Origin: Bolinopsis microptera
Lineage: Eukaryota > Ctenophora > Tentaculata > Lobata > Bolinopsidae
DNA length: 64,000 nucleotides
Assembly: GCF_026151205.1 (NCBI RefSeq)
Contig: NC_087077.1
Location: 1,054,001-1,118,000 of the forward strand
Reading direction: 5' to 3'
The notes beneath the pieces are model-generated. The model ran no database searches. It saw only the letters and a program-made list of their open reading frames with translations, and was not told the DNA's origin. Position numbers and translations under genes: made by a program. Shown here piece after piece: positions 34,530 through 45,849 of this stretch. Within the stretch, counting starts at the first letter, position 1, and every line of letters starts with the position of its first letter.

Positions 34530-36055
34530 AATAATTCTTTGGATTATAGTAGAGATGATTTGACGTCATTATCACCCTTTGATGACGTCATCGAATTTAA
34601 CCTATTTTACAGCAAAAAGGAGTTATTTTATTCAAAAAAAGGTCTTGTTGAAGTTAGATAATTGTTTAAGCGTTCTGAAAATCTACCAGAAAGTTTGCCT
34701 AGCTTGCTCCTTCATAAAGATATTCGTCATTGAACATTGGAGTTAGTGCTTTTTTGAAGAATTATTTTATAAAAACGTCAATTTTACGATTTAGTATTCT
34801 CTGGTGTTGGGCCATACCTTGGGTTGTGGAGCTCGGTTCTGCTTCCTATAGGTATAAATTGTACATTAGGCTAGTTTTAAAGTTGAAAATCGAAAAGTTG
34901 CACACGTGGGGATACGCCCAAATTGATAGAAAATTGCTAAAATCTCTGCAAATTACTGTTTTCACCATTTTCTGTCAACTTTGGAGTGCCTTTGTGATTA
35001 CAGTTCTTCTTGAAATACTTTGAAACTTTGCATGCTTATCAAACTATACATATACATACAGTATATGCAGTATAAATATAATTTTAAACCGAATACTGAA
35101 TACATTGCAACCATGCGACTCATAAACATTAAACAATACTCCAATCCGGATTTTACATATATGCAGATAGTCTTTAGCATTTAGATTTGGGTAGCATCAA
35201 TTGTGTCTCGTTTAAAACTGCCTATTAAAGTATATAGTGGACGGGTTTCCTTTTATCTTCCATTGTCGAACGACTTCTGATGAGTCTGAATAAAATAGGA
35301 AAGGGGGTATAAAGGCTGCGACGGTCGCGCCGAGGGGGTTTCTAGAACATAAAAAGGTCTAAATTTCAGGAAAAATATTAATGCATCTAACAAATTCAAA
35401 AACAGTACCTTGGATTTGTATCTTCAACGCTTAATACGGCCCTTTTATTAAATCAACCAATTTAAAATGGCATGCACTGCATATTATCAATGTTTTGAGT
35501 TTTAGCTACAGTTGCTTAGCTGCATTTGCGGTCAATAAAATCGGCATGATTTGCAGATCTTCGCTTTTCTGATTCCTGATTGGATGAACACTGCATCGAA
35601 GAAAATTCATTTTGTTTTAAAAGTTTCATTCAGCACGATCAATTTTTTTCTTGCACACCAATTCATGCTTGATTATTGAGAACGGGCAGTGATGATCACG
35701 CAATTGACAACGATCAGTACGTGATTTTTTGTTACTATGCATTAAATTGTTGGAACTTGCAAAAAAGCTTTTGAAGGTTTAAAGAAAATGTCGCGCTTTA
35801 TCAAGGGATGGATCAGTTAAAGCTTTAACTGTTTAACTTTAAAGTAATATATCACAGTGCTGGCAAGCATGACCGTGACTCTTATAGCAGAAACTCTTAC
35901 GGACATTTTCTGCTCGATACGCTAGGGACTCCATATACACTTTTCCAAACTTATTTTTGACCGTGGAATCGCGATTAAAATTGGTTTTGAAATGATAAGT
36001 TTGCGTTTCCCCGGGTAAAATTGCGATAAACCGATTTATGGGCCAAAAATAAGTA
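34530..36055. other. No recognisable gene
   Basis: Contains unrecognised frames only (34730-35023 on plus; 34998-35180 and 35839-36132 on minus). A short satellite-like phrase (ACAGTGCTGGCAAGCATGAC, 35854-35873) matches the array near 22325. Confidence 0.4.
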
Positions 36056-36059
36056 TAAA

Positions 36060-36760
36060 AATGTATAAAGTCTATACGGATGTCGACAGAATAGAGATGA
36101 ACAGGAAGAAAGAGAAAGAATATCAGCTCCAATTAATCTATGAGAATTCAAGGTTAGTAAGAAAAATGTCCACTTAAAGTGTTTGTTTTTTTTTCGTCAT
36201 ATACTGCAACACTTCCATTGTGCTGAATTCCTAAAATTCAATTGCTGTTTAAAACACATTGCTATTATCTAAATTATTTTCCAATATAACCGTGACCAAA
36301 TTTTACATTTTGAACATGAACCGTGTTGATTACCAGAAATTACATGTACAATACCAGAAATAATGTGTCACTCAGCAATCAAATCACCATTTCAGAATAA
36401 AGATTACAGAAACGAGCTTCATGGCATTGATGAATACCCTGAAAAAATACACATAACTCCATCACTGTGAGACATATTTGTGTTTTTAAACATTCATAAA
36501 AATTATTCAATGTTAAATACATATTATTTATAAATATGTATTTAAGATTAAATTAAATTCAAAATCTATTCAAAGATTTAACAAAGGTTTGATGTATTGC
36601 TATTATATCATATTATAACAATTTGTTTCAGACCCTTACTCAGAAGGAACGAACCTTTCAACTGAAAAGACAAAATGTGAATCCTTTGTTGACCATTTTA
36701 TGAGTTGTGAGCAGTAAGTACAAGAAGCGGAGGATTACTCTTTTCGTCGAAATCTTTCAA
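36060..36760 (+). repeat. Duplicated segment with exon remnant, copy A
   Basis: Matches 37285-37950 (copy B) and, in part, 46050-46600 (copy C): GAACAGGAAGAAAGAG, TGTGCTGAATTCCTAAAATT, CACCAGAAATTACATGTACA-like and ACGAGCTTCATGGCATTGAT blocks in order. A TTTCAG acceptor near 36632 is followed by a frame PYSEGTNLSTEKTKCE and then a GTAAGT donor near 36715. This is a cysteine-containing phase-1-like exon remnant resembling ephrin-receptor-like repeats. Confidence 0.75.
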
Positions 36761-38616
36761 AAAACTGCTCAATCAATATCCAAAAAATTTTAACATTATT
36801 AGGCTTATTTTAATACTTCTCATAAAATGTTACAACAAACTCTTCATGTTATGTATCCTGAGTTTGGACAGGATAATATTACCCGCTTAAAATATTTCCA
36901 TCGCGTTATATATAATACTCAATAAATGTAATAGATTTGTAGTGTTGTAATTAGTTTTGAACTGCTGAAGTTTATCCAGTCCTAATATATAACAACCTTA
37001 GAAAAGCAAACTTATTTGCCTTCGTTTTTTAACCTACTTTCAGCTTTTATCAGCTGCTAAAATTACGTTACGTACCTATACTTAATACGTAGAATCTAGT
37101 TAATTGTAATAACATACACCATTGATAGCTTGGTGATATTGTCTAGCAAATATTAGAAACTGACTGGAAATCCGGTGCTTTCCATTTCAAATGGCAAAAG
37201 CGAGAAGATCTTTATATTATCATAAATTAATGATAATTTACTCTTATTTTAAGTTATTAATAAACAACTCCAGGAACAATGACGATGCTGTATAAAGACC
37301 ATACGAATGTTCAACAGGAAGAAAGAGAGGATATCAGCTTCAACCAATTAACGAGAATTGAAGGTTAATAAAAAATGACCCTTTTTAAGTGCTTTTTCGT
37401 GATAACACTTCTATTGTGCTGAATTCCTAAAATTCAATTGCTGTTTAATACACACATTGCTATTATCAAACTTATTTTGAACTTGACTGTGATCAAATTT
37501 TGAACATGAACTGTGCTGATCACCAGAAATTACATGTACAATACCAGAAATAATGTGTCACTCGGCAATAAAATCAAAATTTCAGAATACAGATTACAGA
37601 AACGAGCTTCATGGCATTGATAAGTGATGAATACCCTGAAAAATACACAAAACTCCGTCACTGTGAGACATATTTGTGTTTATAAACATTTATTAACATT
37701 ATTCAATGTTAAATACATATTGTTTATAAATATGTATTTAACATTAAACAAAATTCAAAATCTATTCAAAGATTTAACAAAGTTTTGATGTTTTGCTATT
37801 ACATCATATAATAACACTTTATTTCAGATTCTTACTCAGAAGGAACGAACCTTTCAACTGACAAAACAAAATGTGAACCCTTTGTAAACCTTTTTAGGCA
37901 GCTGTGAATAGTAAGTACAAGAAGTGAAAAATATTCTTCTCGTTTAAATTTTTCTACAAACTGTTCAATAATAATTATTTCATGAAATGTGATAATTTCT
38001 ACTTTCACGTTCCGAACACGAACTGTGTGGTGTTTACCAGAAACTATATAATACCAGATTTTTGTCACTCGACCATTTCAGAATCTAGAAACGAGCGTCA
38101 TGATATTGAAACGAATATCCTGAGAAAAGACACCGAACTCCGCCACTGAGACACTGCTGACACCGAACATTTCAAGCTATCTTAATGGACAATTTCACTA
38201 GTATTAACCTACCACTGAAAATGGTAAACATGTACACCGCACCGAACAGTAGAACCAGTGTCTCTTTAACATTTTAAGAAATGTAATCGATTGATACATG
38301 GAATCGGACTTTTTCGAGAGATAACTTTAAATCATTTTGTACGTTTTTATATAAATCTGCATTCACCGAGAAATTCAGAGATCTATTTTGAAATTTGAAA
38401 ATTAATTGTACATATATGTGTAAAGTGTGATTATTTTTCTTTAAAGTGCAAAATATTAATTACCGTTTTTAACTCTTTTTTAACTAATGTTTTTAACTTA
38501 TGGTAAATGAGAAATGTAAAATAATTTTACTTTACATTACTTTTTAAGAAATTTCTAATTTAGAATAGCACTTTTGCAAATTACTTTTGACTTTTCAGCT
38601 TTACAATTACATTATG

Positions 38617-38702
38617 TTACTGGGCCGCGCTCAGCCTGTCATTCCGCCGAATCTCTATTCGGCGGAATGTATTGTTTATGATAGCCTGAGGTCCCCAGGT
38701 AA
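38617..38702 (+). mobile_element. 86-bp MITE M1, copy B
   Basis: Flanked by TACATTATG at 38608-38616 and 38703-38711 (9 bp). The homologous place in copy C (48358-48375, CTTTACATTATAACGTTAGC) is empty. It holds a perfect 12-bp hairpin, ATTCCGCCGAAT/ATTCGGCGGAAT, with a 4-base loop. Confidence 0.9.
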
Positions 38703-38896
38703 TACATTATGACGTTAGCAATGACTATGATTTTTTTCAAACAGGGGCAAAAATTTAATGTGAAATCTCATATTTCTCTCGAATAAAACATTTCACCAAG
38801 GCTATAAAATAATACGTCATATAATTATATGATAAATAGATTAATAATATTAATTGAACTGTAAGTGCTTCTGAACTCATCCTGCTATAATATACA

Positions 38897-38912
38897 GGGG
38901 GGGGGGGGGGCA
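38897..38912. repeat. Poly-G tract
   Basis: A run of about 14 G. The duplicate at 48500 has only GGGGGG, so the tract is length-variable. Confidence 0.85.
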
Positions 38913-39176
38913 AAAGTCAGTACCCATACGTTGGCCTTAATAGCTCAATCTGAATCACTGAGTGCCCAATTGAAATAATTCTTTTTGGTATGACTTACTA
39001 CCACCACTGGTTCGAGGAATTTGTCAAATCGAAAAATATTCGTGTTCATTTTCTTCAAATGAAGGTTCATTTTCGCATTTATTAGATAGTTTGGATAGTC
39101 GGATAGAGCCAAATTTTATTGAATGGTGTTTGGCCATTTAAATTACGTTTGTCCTGAAAAAATGAGAGTTTCTAAC

Positions 39177-39246
39177 CTATGATGAGAAGTTCGTACGGTA
39201 CGTACTTTTTAAAATGGCTGTACCGTATGTACTAATAAAATTGGTT
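39177..39246 (+). repeat. Inverted-repeat partner of 41748-41817
   Basis: CTATGATGAGAAGTTCGTAC and the following ~50 bases are the reverse complement of 41748-41817. The same block also occurs in direct orientation at 48769-48838. It may be a 5' UTR piece of the LINE whose ORF1 lies at 40543-41463, since it precedes that ORF by about 290 bases. Confidence 0.75.
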
Positions 39247-39314
39247 TAGGTTATTAAAGTACGGTACGAGGTTTTTATTAGTACGTACAACCAATTTAAG
39301 TTTAAAGGGGAACC

Positions 39315-40014
39315 GGACACGAGGGCGTAGAACACAAGGGCGGTAGACACAATAGCGGAGGGCAGGAGGGCATAGAACACAAGGGCGTTACTTTCTTAAA
39401 AGGGCGGACACGAGGGCGAATCACATGAATCACTTTAACATTGACAAACGGGCTTTTTGATGTTCTCGACAGTCTGGTTGAGGTAAAGCTTAGCTCGAAG
39501 AATTGGACCTACTCACGTTTAAATTTGAAACAAAACATAGTGATGTCACAAATAATCACCCAGATTGAAACGAGCCAAACATTGAGAGATTTTGCTCAAA
39601 TATCTCAGCCAACTCAGCAGCAGATTTTGGGGTTTGGTAACATGCTTAGACCAATCAAACACTGCCTAGGTGTTCATGTGACAAACTTGGCATTCAAAAT
39701 ATCGCAGTCGCTGACGCTACGGTTATCCGGGTTTAGATCAGGGGTAGTACGTACCAAAACGGGTATTTACTTTGGGTAGACGAATTTCACTGAGATGTGT
39801 TCACTCAATTTCAAACCATCAATCCTCTCAGTTAGACTGTTAAAACGACCATCATTTAGAACGTTTTTTCTTCCGCCTTCGTGTTCATACTAAAATGAAT
39901 CATGTGATTCGCCCTTGTATCCACCCTTTTAGGAAAGTAACGCCCTTGTTTCCTACGCCCTCGTGTCCTCCGCTCTTGCGTCTACCGCCCTTGTTTCTTA
40001 CGCCCTAGTGTCCT
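39315..40014. mobile_element. 700-bp foldback element with GGGCG-rich arms
   Basis: The left arm (39315-39432) and right arm (39899-40014) are inverted repeats of about 115 bases. Both contain the sub-motifs ACAAGGGCGGTAGAC, GTTACTTTC(T/C)TAAAAGGG and AGGGCGAATCACATGA. Each arm is itself a loose repeat of ACACGAGGGCG. Between the arms lies an open frame of 112 residues (39441-39779, Q/T/S-rich, unrecognised). No transposase is visible, so the element would be non-autonomous. Confidence 0.8.
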
Positions 40015-40542
40015 AAACGACATTTTCCTAAAAAATGGTGCCCGTTTTTTACCTTACTTTTCTATTGTTGTAAAATTGGCAGGTATGCATGCAATTTTCA
40101 GACCACGATTTTGGTGCCAGTGAATGCTAAAGTCGAATTAAACAATTTTTAAGGCAATAAATTAATTCGAATAACTGCAATTATACTCAATGATTTGATT
40201 TGATTTGAAACTTTTACAAAATAGCAAGTATACAAATGTACAGCAATTCGAACAAACATATAAAATGGGCCGAAATGTATAAATGCTAAAAAGCGTGGGT
40301 AAGTGAAACAAGTACAAAGGACAACTTTCAGAACAGGAGTTTTTTGGCCGCCCAAAGTCTCAATAACATCACCTCCACCTAGAAATAAAATTATGAAACG
40401 TGAAAAGTGTGAAACAATCAAATAATAATGTATTTATATAATATAATTGTCTCTCAAATACAGATAACGTCCGTAAACTCTTAAAATACTCCTACAAGTA
40501 CATATTATACTGATCGGTGTCCGAGAAACATGAATTACGTCA

Positions 40543-41463
40543 TCATGGTGCCTTCTTAACCCGGCTACAGACCTTCCCGTTACGGATGTAGTGGTCGAGA
40601 TGAGTCTGTTCAGCCCTCTTCTTCTTCAGGTCAGTTACCACGTTCTTCCTTGCTGCACGCTCTTCACTGGATCTATCAGGACAGATCCATACATCTTTGT
40701 GTGCATCAGCCATCCTCAGTCTCCCTGTTTTCATCAGAATCTGATGAACTGCTGTTGAGCTTGGGACGGTGATCTTGACTGGTCGGATAGCCGTGATACC
40801 TGGCCTCTTCCAGCCGACTCTAGTCGCTTCAAAATGAGGTTTCTCCCCGATCTCCTCCAATACTGCGGTTACCAGAGCTGGAAGCTGTTCTTCATCCTCT
40901 TCTTTCAGTCCAAACACGATCAGGTTCTTGCTCCTGTCCTCCTCTGCAGCCACACTCTTCATCACCTTCTTCAGGATTTTACTGTTGCAGACCGTACCAC
41001 TTGCACTGTTCTGTTGTACAGCGGCACTGTAGCTCTTAATCCCTGTCTCCACCGTTGTTTGTACTGTCTCTTCAACTGACGTCTTAAACAACTGTAGTTG
41101 TTCGTCCTTCTGCACTAGCAACTGGTCCTGCAACCTGACCATCTTTTCCTTGTCTGCTAGTGCTTCCGTCTTGAGGCACTCAACGATTTCCATCATAGCG
41201 CTCATCTGACTACTCTGCCGTCGTACGAGGTCTGCTGCTTGCATAACCCATTCTGCCATATACCTTTTATAGATAGACGGAGACATGAGTATTTCTTGGT
41301 CCATATCTCCACGAATTTCGAAGTTTTCTAATTTCAGTTGTCTTGCCATCGAAGTGAACCATCTATCAGCACAGCCCTCTACATCTTCCTTTTCTTCATA
41401 GTTGAAATCCTTGAGTTTCTTCTGAGATCGGGTCAAATGTGAATCATCCTCCGTGGTGTACAT
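40543..41463 (-). CDS. LINE-type ORF1 protein (coiled coil plus RRM-like domain), solitary
   Basis: 306 residues from the Met reading MYTTEDDSHL; an in-frame Met 35 residues upstream exists, but its extra stretch is a hydrophobic non-conserved leader. Residues ~80-160 are a heptad-rich coiled coil (KMVRLQDQLLVQKDEQLQL). Residues ~190-290 match the RRM-like/C-terminal region of L1-type ORF1 proteins (DRSKNLIVFGLKEEDEE, RPVKITVPSS, VWICPDRSSEERAARK). A degenerate relative is at 49440-50530. No endonuclease/RT frame follows downstream on minus, so this is a solitary ORF1, either a truncated element or an ORF1-only family. The ORF is intact. Confidence 0.8.
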   Translation of the reverse strand: MYTTEDDSHLTRSQKKLKDFNYEEKEDVEGCADRWFTSMARQLKLENFEIRGDMDQEILMSPSIYKRYMAEWVMQAADLVRRQSSQMSAMMEIVECLKTEALADKEKMVRLQDQLLVQKDEQLQLFKTSVEETVQTTVETGIKSYSAAVQQNSASGTVCNSKILKKVMKSVAAEEDRSKNLIVFGLKEEDEEQLPALVTAVLEEIGEKPHFEATRVGWKRPGITAIRPVKITVPSSTAVHQILMKTGRLRMADAHKDVWICPDRSSEERAARKNVVTDLKKKRAEQTHLDHYIRNGKVCSRVKKAP

Positions 41464-41747
41464 TGTATAGTAATGTACAAGTATACACACGCAAAGGCTT
41501 ACTACGCGGTAGCAGCAAACTGAATTTATCGCAAAGTTACAAAAGATAAGAGAGCTCGATAATTGCAACGTAAGCTACACACACTACACACTAGATATAT
41601 GGGTACGTACAATCATACTATTCTAATGGTGGAAATAAGAATACGGCGACATAAGTCTAGGTTCCCGTAGCGCCATTTCAAGTGTTCCTGTTATTATTTT
41701 GTCAAGAAAGTCGGACTTCAATCGAAAACCCATTTATCGTACTTTAT

Positions 41748-41817
41748 AACCAATTTTATTAGTACATACGGTATAGCCATTTTAAAAAGTACGTACTGTA
41801 CGAACTTCTCATCATAG
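41748..41817 (-). repeat. Inverted-repeat partner of 39177-39246
   Basis: See the partner. On minus, the sequence continues inward with AAAGTACGATAAATGGGTTT, matching 48838-48862, so the shared block here is longer than at 39177. Confidence 0.75.
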
Positions 41818-42296
41818 CTCACGGCAAAAGCTATAACATAATACTGACCAATCAGCGATGCTCTTCACTCTCACTTGACGCTAGGCCGATCACACGCTAT
41901 AGAGGAGTTTTATAAGCAAACCTGCTTATCTTTAGTTATGATTTATTATCTTGTAGGAGATAAACTGTACATACTGATTGTGCTACTGATTATATGACCG
42001 AGCCGTCGTAGTCGTACGGCAAGGTTCCCACTCACCCACCTTTTAGACAATGGGTCCCGTGTAGCTTATGCTATTTTAATGGGTGCAGACCATTAGTTTA
42101 GCATATTACGATTTGTCCCTCGCCCAATGACCATACCAAAAACAAAGCTTTCGAATAACTTAAACTTTCAGACAATGAGTCCCATGTCGAGGAGCTCGCT
42201 TATCCTATTCTAATGGGTGCAAACCATTAGTTTAGCATATTGAGATTTGTCCCTCGCCCAATGCCCATAATGAAACTGGTACATTTGGAAAATATT

Positions 42297-42680
42297 CAAG
42301 TTGACCTCGTATACGATTTAGAATTAGAGTCCTGTAAAACGATTGGCTGGCTGGCTAACACTTTGCCTTAACAGGCTTAGTTCAGTCACGTGATAACTTT
42401 GAGAACTATTACCAACGACGCAGCGAGCAGGATGATGCCATTAGACAAACTGGTCGCTCTGTTTTGTGATAGAAAGTTCTAGAAGCTTTACCGATCATTG
42501 AGTATGGTTTTTATGAGCTTTCAGCCTTCGATTCTTCAGCAAGCCCAGTCAAAACATTTGTAATATAATGTGTTTTCTCTTTTTCCCCACCACCAGACCA
42601 CCTCTCTGCAAAATTCAAAAGATCAAATACATCAAATTAAGTATTATCCCGTCAAGAGCCACGTTGCAAAATCACGAGGG
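42297..42680 (+). repeat. Dispersed repeat D, copy 2
   Basis: Near-identical to 1447-1840; 40 kb apart and in the same orientation. It lies directly upstream of the pentraxin/sushi gene. Confidence 0.85.
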
Positions 42681-42900
42681 CAAAAAAACTTTACATAGGT
42701 ACGTTGGGTCTTATGATATCAACGCTGTGTTTCATATTTGAGACCTGTTATAACTTTGTATATTCGTTTTTTATGGCTACGCCCAATCAACATTGAATTG
42801 CGTATACTCGTGTTTGTGAAAATGTTAGATTCCTGAATTAATTCCTCAATCCTCAGTTGTTGACATTTCGTTTTACCATCGATTATTTTAACAATTTAGA

Positions 42901-45398
42901 ATGACAGACATGCGGAATCTTGATACGAAGTTAATATTCCTACAAATCATCTCGCTATCTTTATGTGGTAAGCTACATCAACATGACACATGAGCTGCTA
43001 TTTTACTTATCTTCCATCAAAAATAAATTAATAATTTATCGTGATAGAAAATAGAAATAGTATCAATCATAACCGGTAAAATGAAATAATAAAGTTTAAT
43101 AAACTTAAAAATTTTATTAAATATTTTTTACCGACACCAAAAATTGGGTAGATTGGACCATCGCGTCGCCCGTGTCTCCTTTTTCCAGACAAAAAGAAAT
43201 AATATCAATTTAAGTTACCGTTCTCAAATTTATGCAAAATGATACCGAGAATTATATCGGTCGCTGATTATATTCGGTTGGGATGGATATTTTTGACGCG
43301 ATTAAAACTTTCTTTTAAAGAAAACTACTAGCTTCCTCCCTGTTACCACGGGTTGTATAGTTATATATAAATGAAATACTGCATGAAAAAATGGCCGGAT
43401 TGTAAGACATTTTTAAAAAATCGTTGAGAAATGATAAATTCGGGAAGCAATATAGCGTCCCAAAATGTTAGCCAGTCAATATTCTGGCCTAACATATTTC
43501 TGTCAAGAGGTTACCTTAAAAATTTGATGCAACGTACGTACTTTATGCCCTGTACCTATACATTATCTCATCCTAAAATGTTTCGGTATCTTCTGCCAAT
43601 CTGATTTTCCAAATTCGAGCAACTCACCCGGTCTTTTTTTTCAGCTCTCCAATTTGGCACCACATTCAGTGATCACGTTAAATTCTACCCTGATATGAGC
43701 AATGTTAAACACGCTCTGACTGTATGCTCATGGGTTAAGAAACAGCAGACTGGGGCAACCAGATCCTGGATAACCTACACAACAAGTACTCATGAATACG
43801 AAATCCTCATCTCTGACGCTGGAAGCTATAACTACATTCACAACGACTGTCTCACTTTGGAATTCTCAGTACCGCTCAACACATGGACCCACCAATGCCA
43901 GAGCTGGTCCACAAGCTCTGCAACACTAAAGGTTTACTACAACGGAACTTTGGTAGGATCAAACATGTTAGAAAATAGTTCTCCATTAGAAGAGGGGGGC
44001 TACATTCTGCTGGGACACGATAGTGGTAGCCGAAGTGAATCTGAAGTATTCGGAGGACAGCTGATGAAGTTAAATATATTTGGAAAGGAACTAAGCGGGA
44101 CAGAAGTAACAGAGTTGCATCAGGGTGGAAGATGTTCTGAAGTGGAAAAGAAGTTCGATAATGTCAGATTCATTACCTGGGAGAGTATTCTCAGTCAGCC
44201 CAGAACTGGTAACGTGAAGGAAGTTGCTGAAGAATGTGGTGAGTTATGAAATATTACAAACCATATTGCAAAAATGTGAAACTTGGGACCTTTATTAAAC
44301 TCGTGACAATTAGTTAACAATTTTAAGAATTGTTATCTTCATTTTACACTTCTGTTCAGATTTCTGTACCAGTTTAAAGACAACTTGGGATAACATGATA
44401 GCAAACGAACAGTTTCCAGTTCCTGCAGACACAGTTCTAACTCTGAACTGCAAGGAGGGATACCAACTCAGTGGGGATAAACAGATAACGTGTATTAAAG
44501 ACAAAAAGTTCCATTACTCCACCGAGCCTGAATGTGGTGAGTGTCAAACAGATCTCCAATTTTATAATATTAAGTCAAACTTGAAGGTATAAAAGCCATT
44601 GTTCCACGACCATTTGCCAGTTATAACGTTATAATTCCAGAGCCGTGTGGAGAAGGAAAATATCGGGGTGATGATATGACAAGCTGTGAGACATGTGAAA
44701 GAGGATGGACACCAAACACAGACAAAACTGCCTGTGGTAAGATAAATTTGAAGCTTACATAATTATTGTTGTGTTTTAAATTTGAATTAGCTGCGCTATA
44801 GAATGGTAGGTAAACTGTACACATTATTTACGACTTGGACCCCGAGCAAACGACGGTAGATTTATGTTAGAGGTTGTTTGAAAGGGTTCGGGTTGGAACA
44901 GGAAAACAAAATCGCGGAAGATAAAATCAGAAACCTTCAAAATAACCCTTATAATTGTATCACTATCACCCAACCAAATTAACCAGTTCAACGTGATTTA
45001 ATATTATATATCGACAGTGAGCTGTACGGGACTGAAAGCTGAGTGGATAACTGCGATCAAAACAACAACACAGTTCCCAGTAGTCCCAGGAACTGTGGTG
45101 GAAGTGAATTGTTCTGACTCTGAAGCTCTCAATAAAGGGAGCAGCGAAGTGACCTGCACCTCAGGAACGGAATTTATTTTCGAATTTAATGAACCCGAGT
45201 GTATAAATCCAGGTATTGAAGAAGCGAACATGCTAAATGACCATAGCATCACTACAAAAGGATAACTAAATTCGTTATACAGCCAGTATAGTATCATCAG
45301 AACCGAAGAAAGGGGGTAAAAAATAAGATGAGGGGAAGAGTTGGTTATCATACTATAGAAAACTAATTTAAATAACTCTTACAGTTGATGGGCTATGA
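42901..45398 (+). CDS. Secreted pentraxin / sushi / ephrin-receptor-like protein (five or six exons)
   Basis: Exons: 42901-42967, 43645-44238, 44360-44536, 44641-44736, 45018-45212 and a proposed last exon 45385-45398. Every intron is phase 1 with GT-AG ends, the classic layout for shuffled extracellular modules. Exon 1 encodes a signal peptide (LIFLQIISLSLC). Exon 2 is a pentraxin (LamG-like) domain: LTVCSWVKKQ, WTHQCQSW, YNGTLVGS, ILLGHDSGS and LMKLNIFGKELS. Exons 3 and 5 are sushi/CCP domains with C-x-G and ...EPEC ends. Exon 4 is an ephrin-receptor-like (GCC2/GCC3) repeat, PCGEGKYRGDDMTSCETCERG. This order recalls SVEP1-like adhesion or complement-type proteins. With the proposed last exon (V-D-G-L-stop) the protein would be 380 residues. 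The end is uncertain, since further sushi exons could lie downstream of the degenerate copy at 45.4 kb. A carbohydrate- or pattern-recognition role is inferred only from the domains. Confidence 0.8.
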
Positions 45399-45434
45399 CC
45401 AATAGCTCAGATGATACTGCATTCTAACTTAGAT

Positions 45435-45738
45435 ATCTAAATAAGTAAATTTACGTTCGAGTTTTCTGAGTGGAAAAGTATGACAGCAGAAACTCAGTAC
45501 CCAGAGGCACCCAGAGGCCCCAGAGGTCCCCAGAGGCTCCCAGAGGCTCCCAGAGGCTCCCAGAGGCCCCCAGAGGCCCCAGAGGCCCCCAGGGGCCCCA
45601 GAGGCCCCCAGAGGCCCCCACAGGTCCCCAGAGGCCCCCAGAGGCCCCCAGAGGCCCCCAGAGGCCCCCGGAAGAGTTATCGAGGTAACCTGCTCTGAGA
45701 TCTCAACACAGGGAACAGCATTTGACGAGGCAAAATAA
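45435..45738 (+). pseudogene. Sushi exon copy invaded by a CCCAGAGG minisatellite
   Basis: Bases 45469-45503 (GAGTGGAAAAGTATGACAGC, then ACTCAGTACCCAG) align to exon 5 at 45040-45080 (GAGTGGATAACTGCGATC..., ACACAGTTCCCAG). After the repeat, GTTATCGAGGTAACCTGCTC (45675-45694) aligns to GTGGTGGAAGTGAATTGTTC of the same exon. Between them, at 45500-45670, are about seventeen copies of CCCAGAGGCC/CCCAGAGGCCC. The parent exon has CCCAGTAGTCCCAGG at this spot, a natural seed for slippage. The copy ends in a stop (GCAAAATAA), with no C-terminal Cys. Confidence 0.75.
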
Positions 45739-45849
45739 AATGTAAAATTATTTTAAACTCAAAAATTAAACAAAGAATGCTTTGTTATTATAACATAGTA
45801 AAACACTTTATTTCATAAATATATTAAGTTTAAATTGAAACACTTAATA

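Larger units (their letters stand above)
37080..39300 (+). repeat. Duplicated segment, copy B (about 2.2 kb)
   Basis: Colinear with 45850-48870 (copy C): AGCAAATATTAGAAACTGAC, TTTCCATTTCAAATGGCAAA, GTTCCGAACACGAACTGTGT, CAAAAGTCAGTACCCATACG and CTATGATGAGAAGTTCGTAC occur in the same order. Copy C has an extra ~1.1 kb (46600-47737), including a foldback element; copy B has the 86-bp MITE at 38617. A second exon remnant (SYSEGTNLSTDKTKCE) begins after TTTCAG near 37828. Confidence 0.85.

Noticed and set aside
34335-34661. 108-residue ORF on plus
   Set aside because: Its core is an ACACATT microsatellite (LHTLHTLHT); no conserved features.
45470-45698. Collagen-like or proline-rich protein (APRGPQRPPE repeats)
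   Set aside because: Open in two frames at once because of the CCCAGAGG minisatellite; it is an expansion inside a decayed sushi exon.
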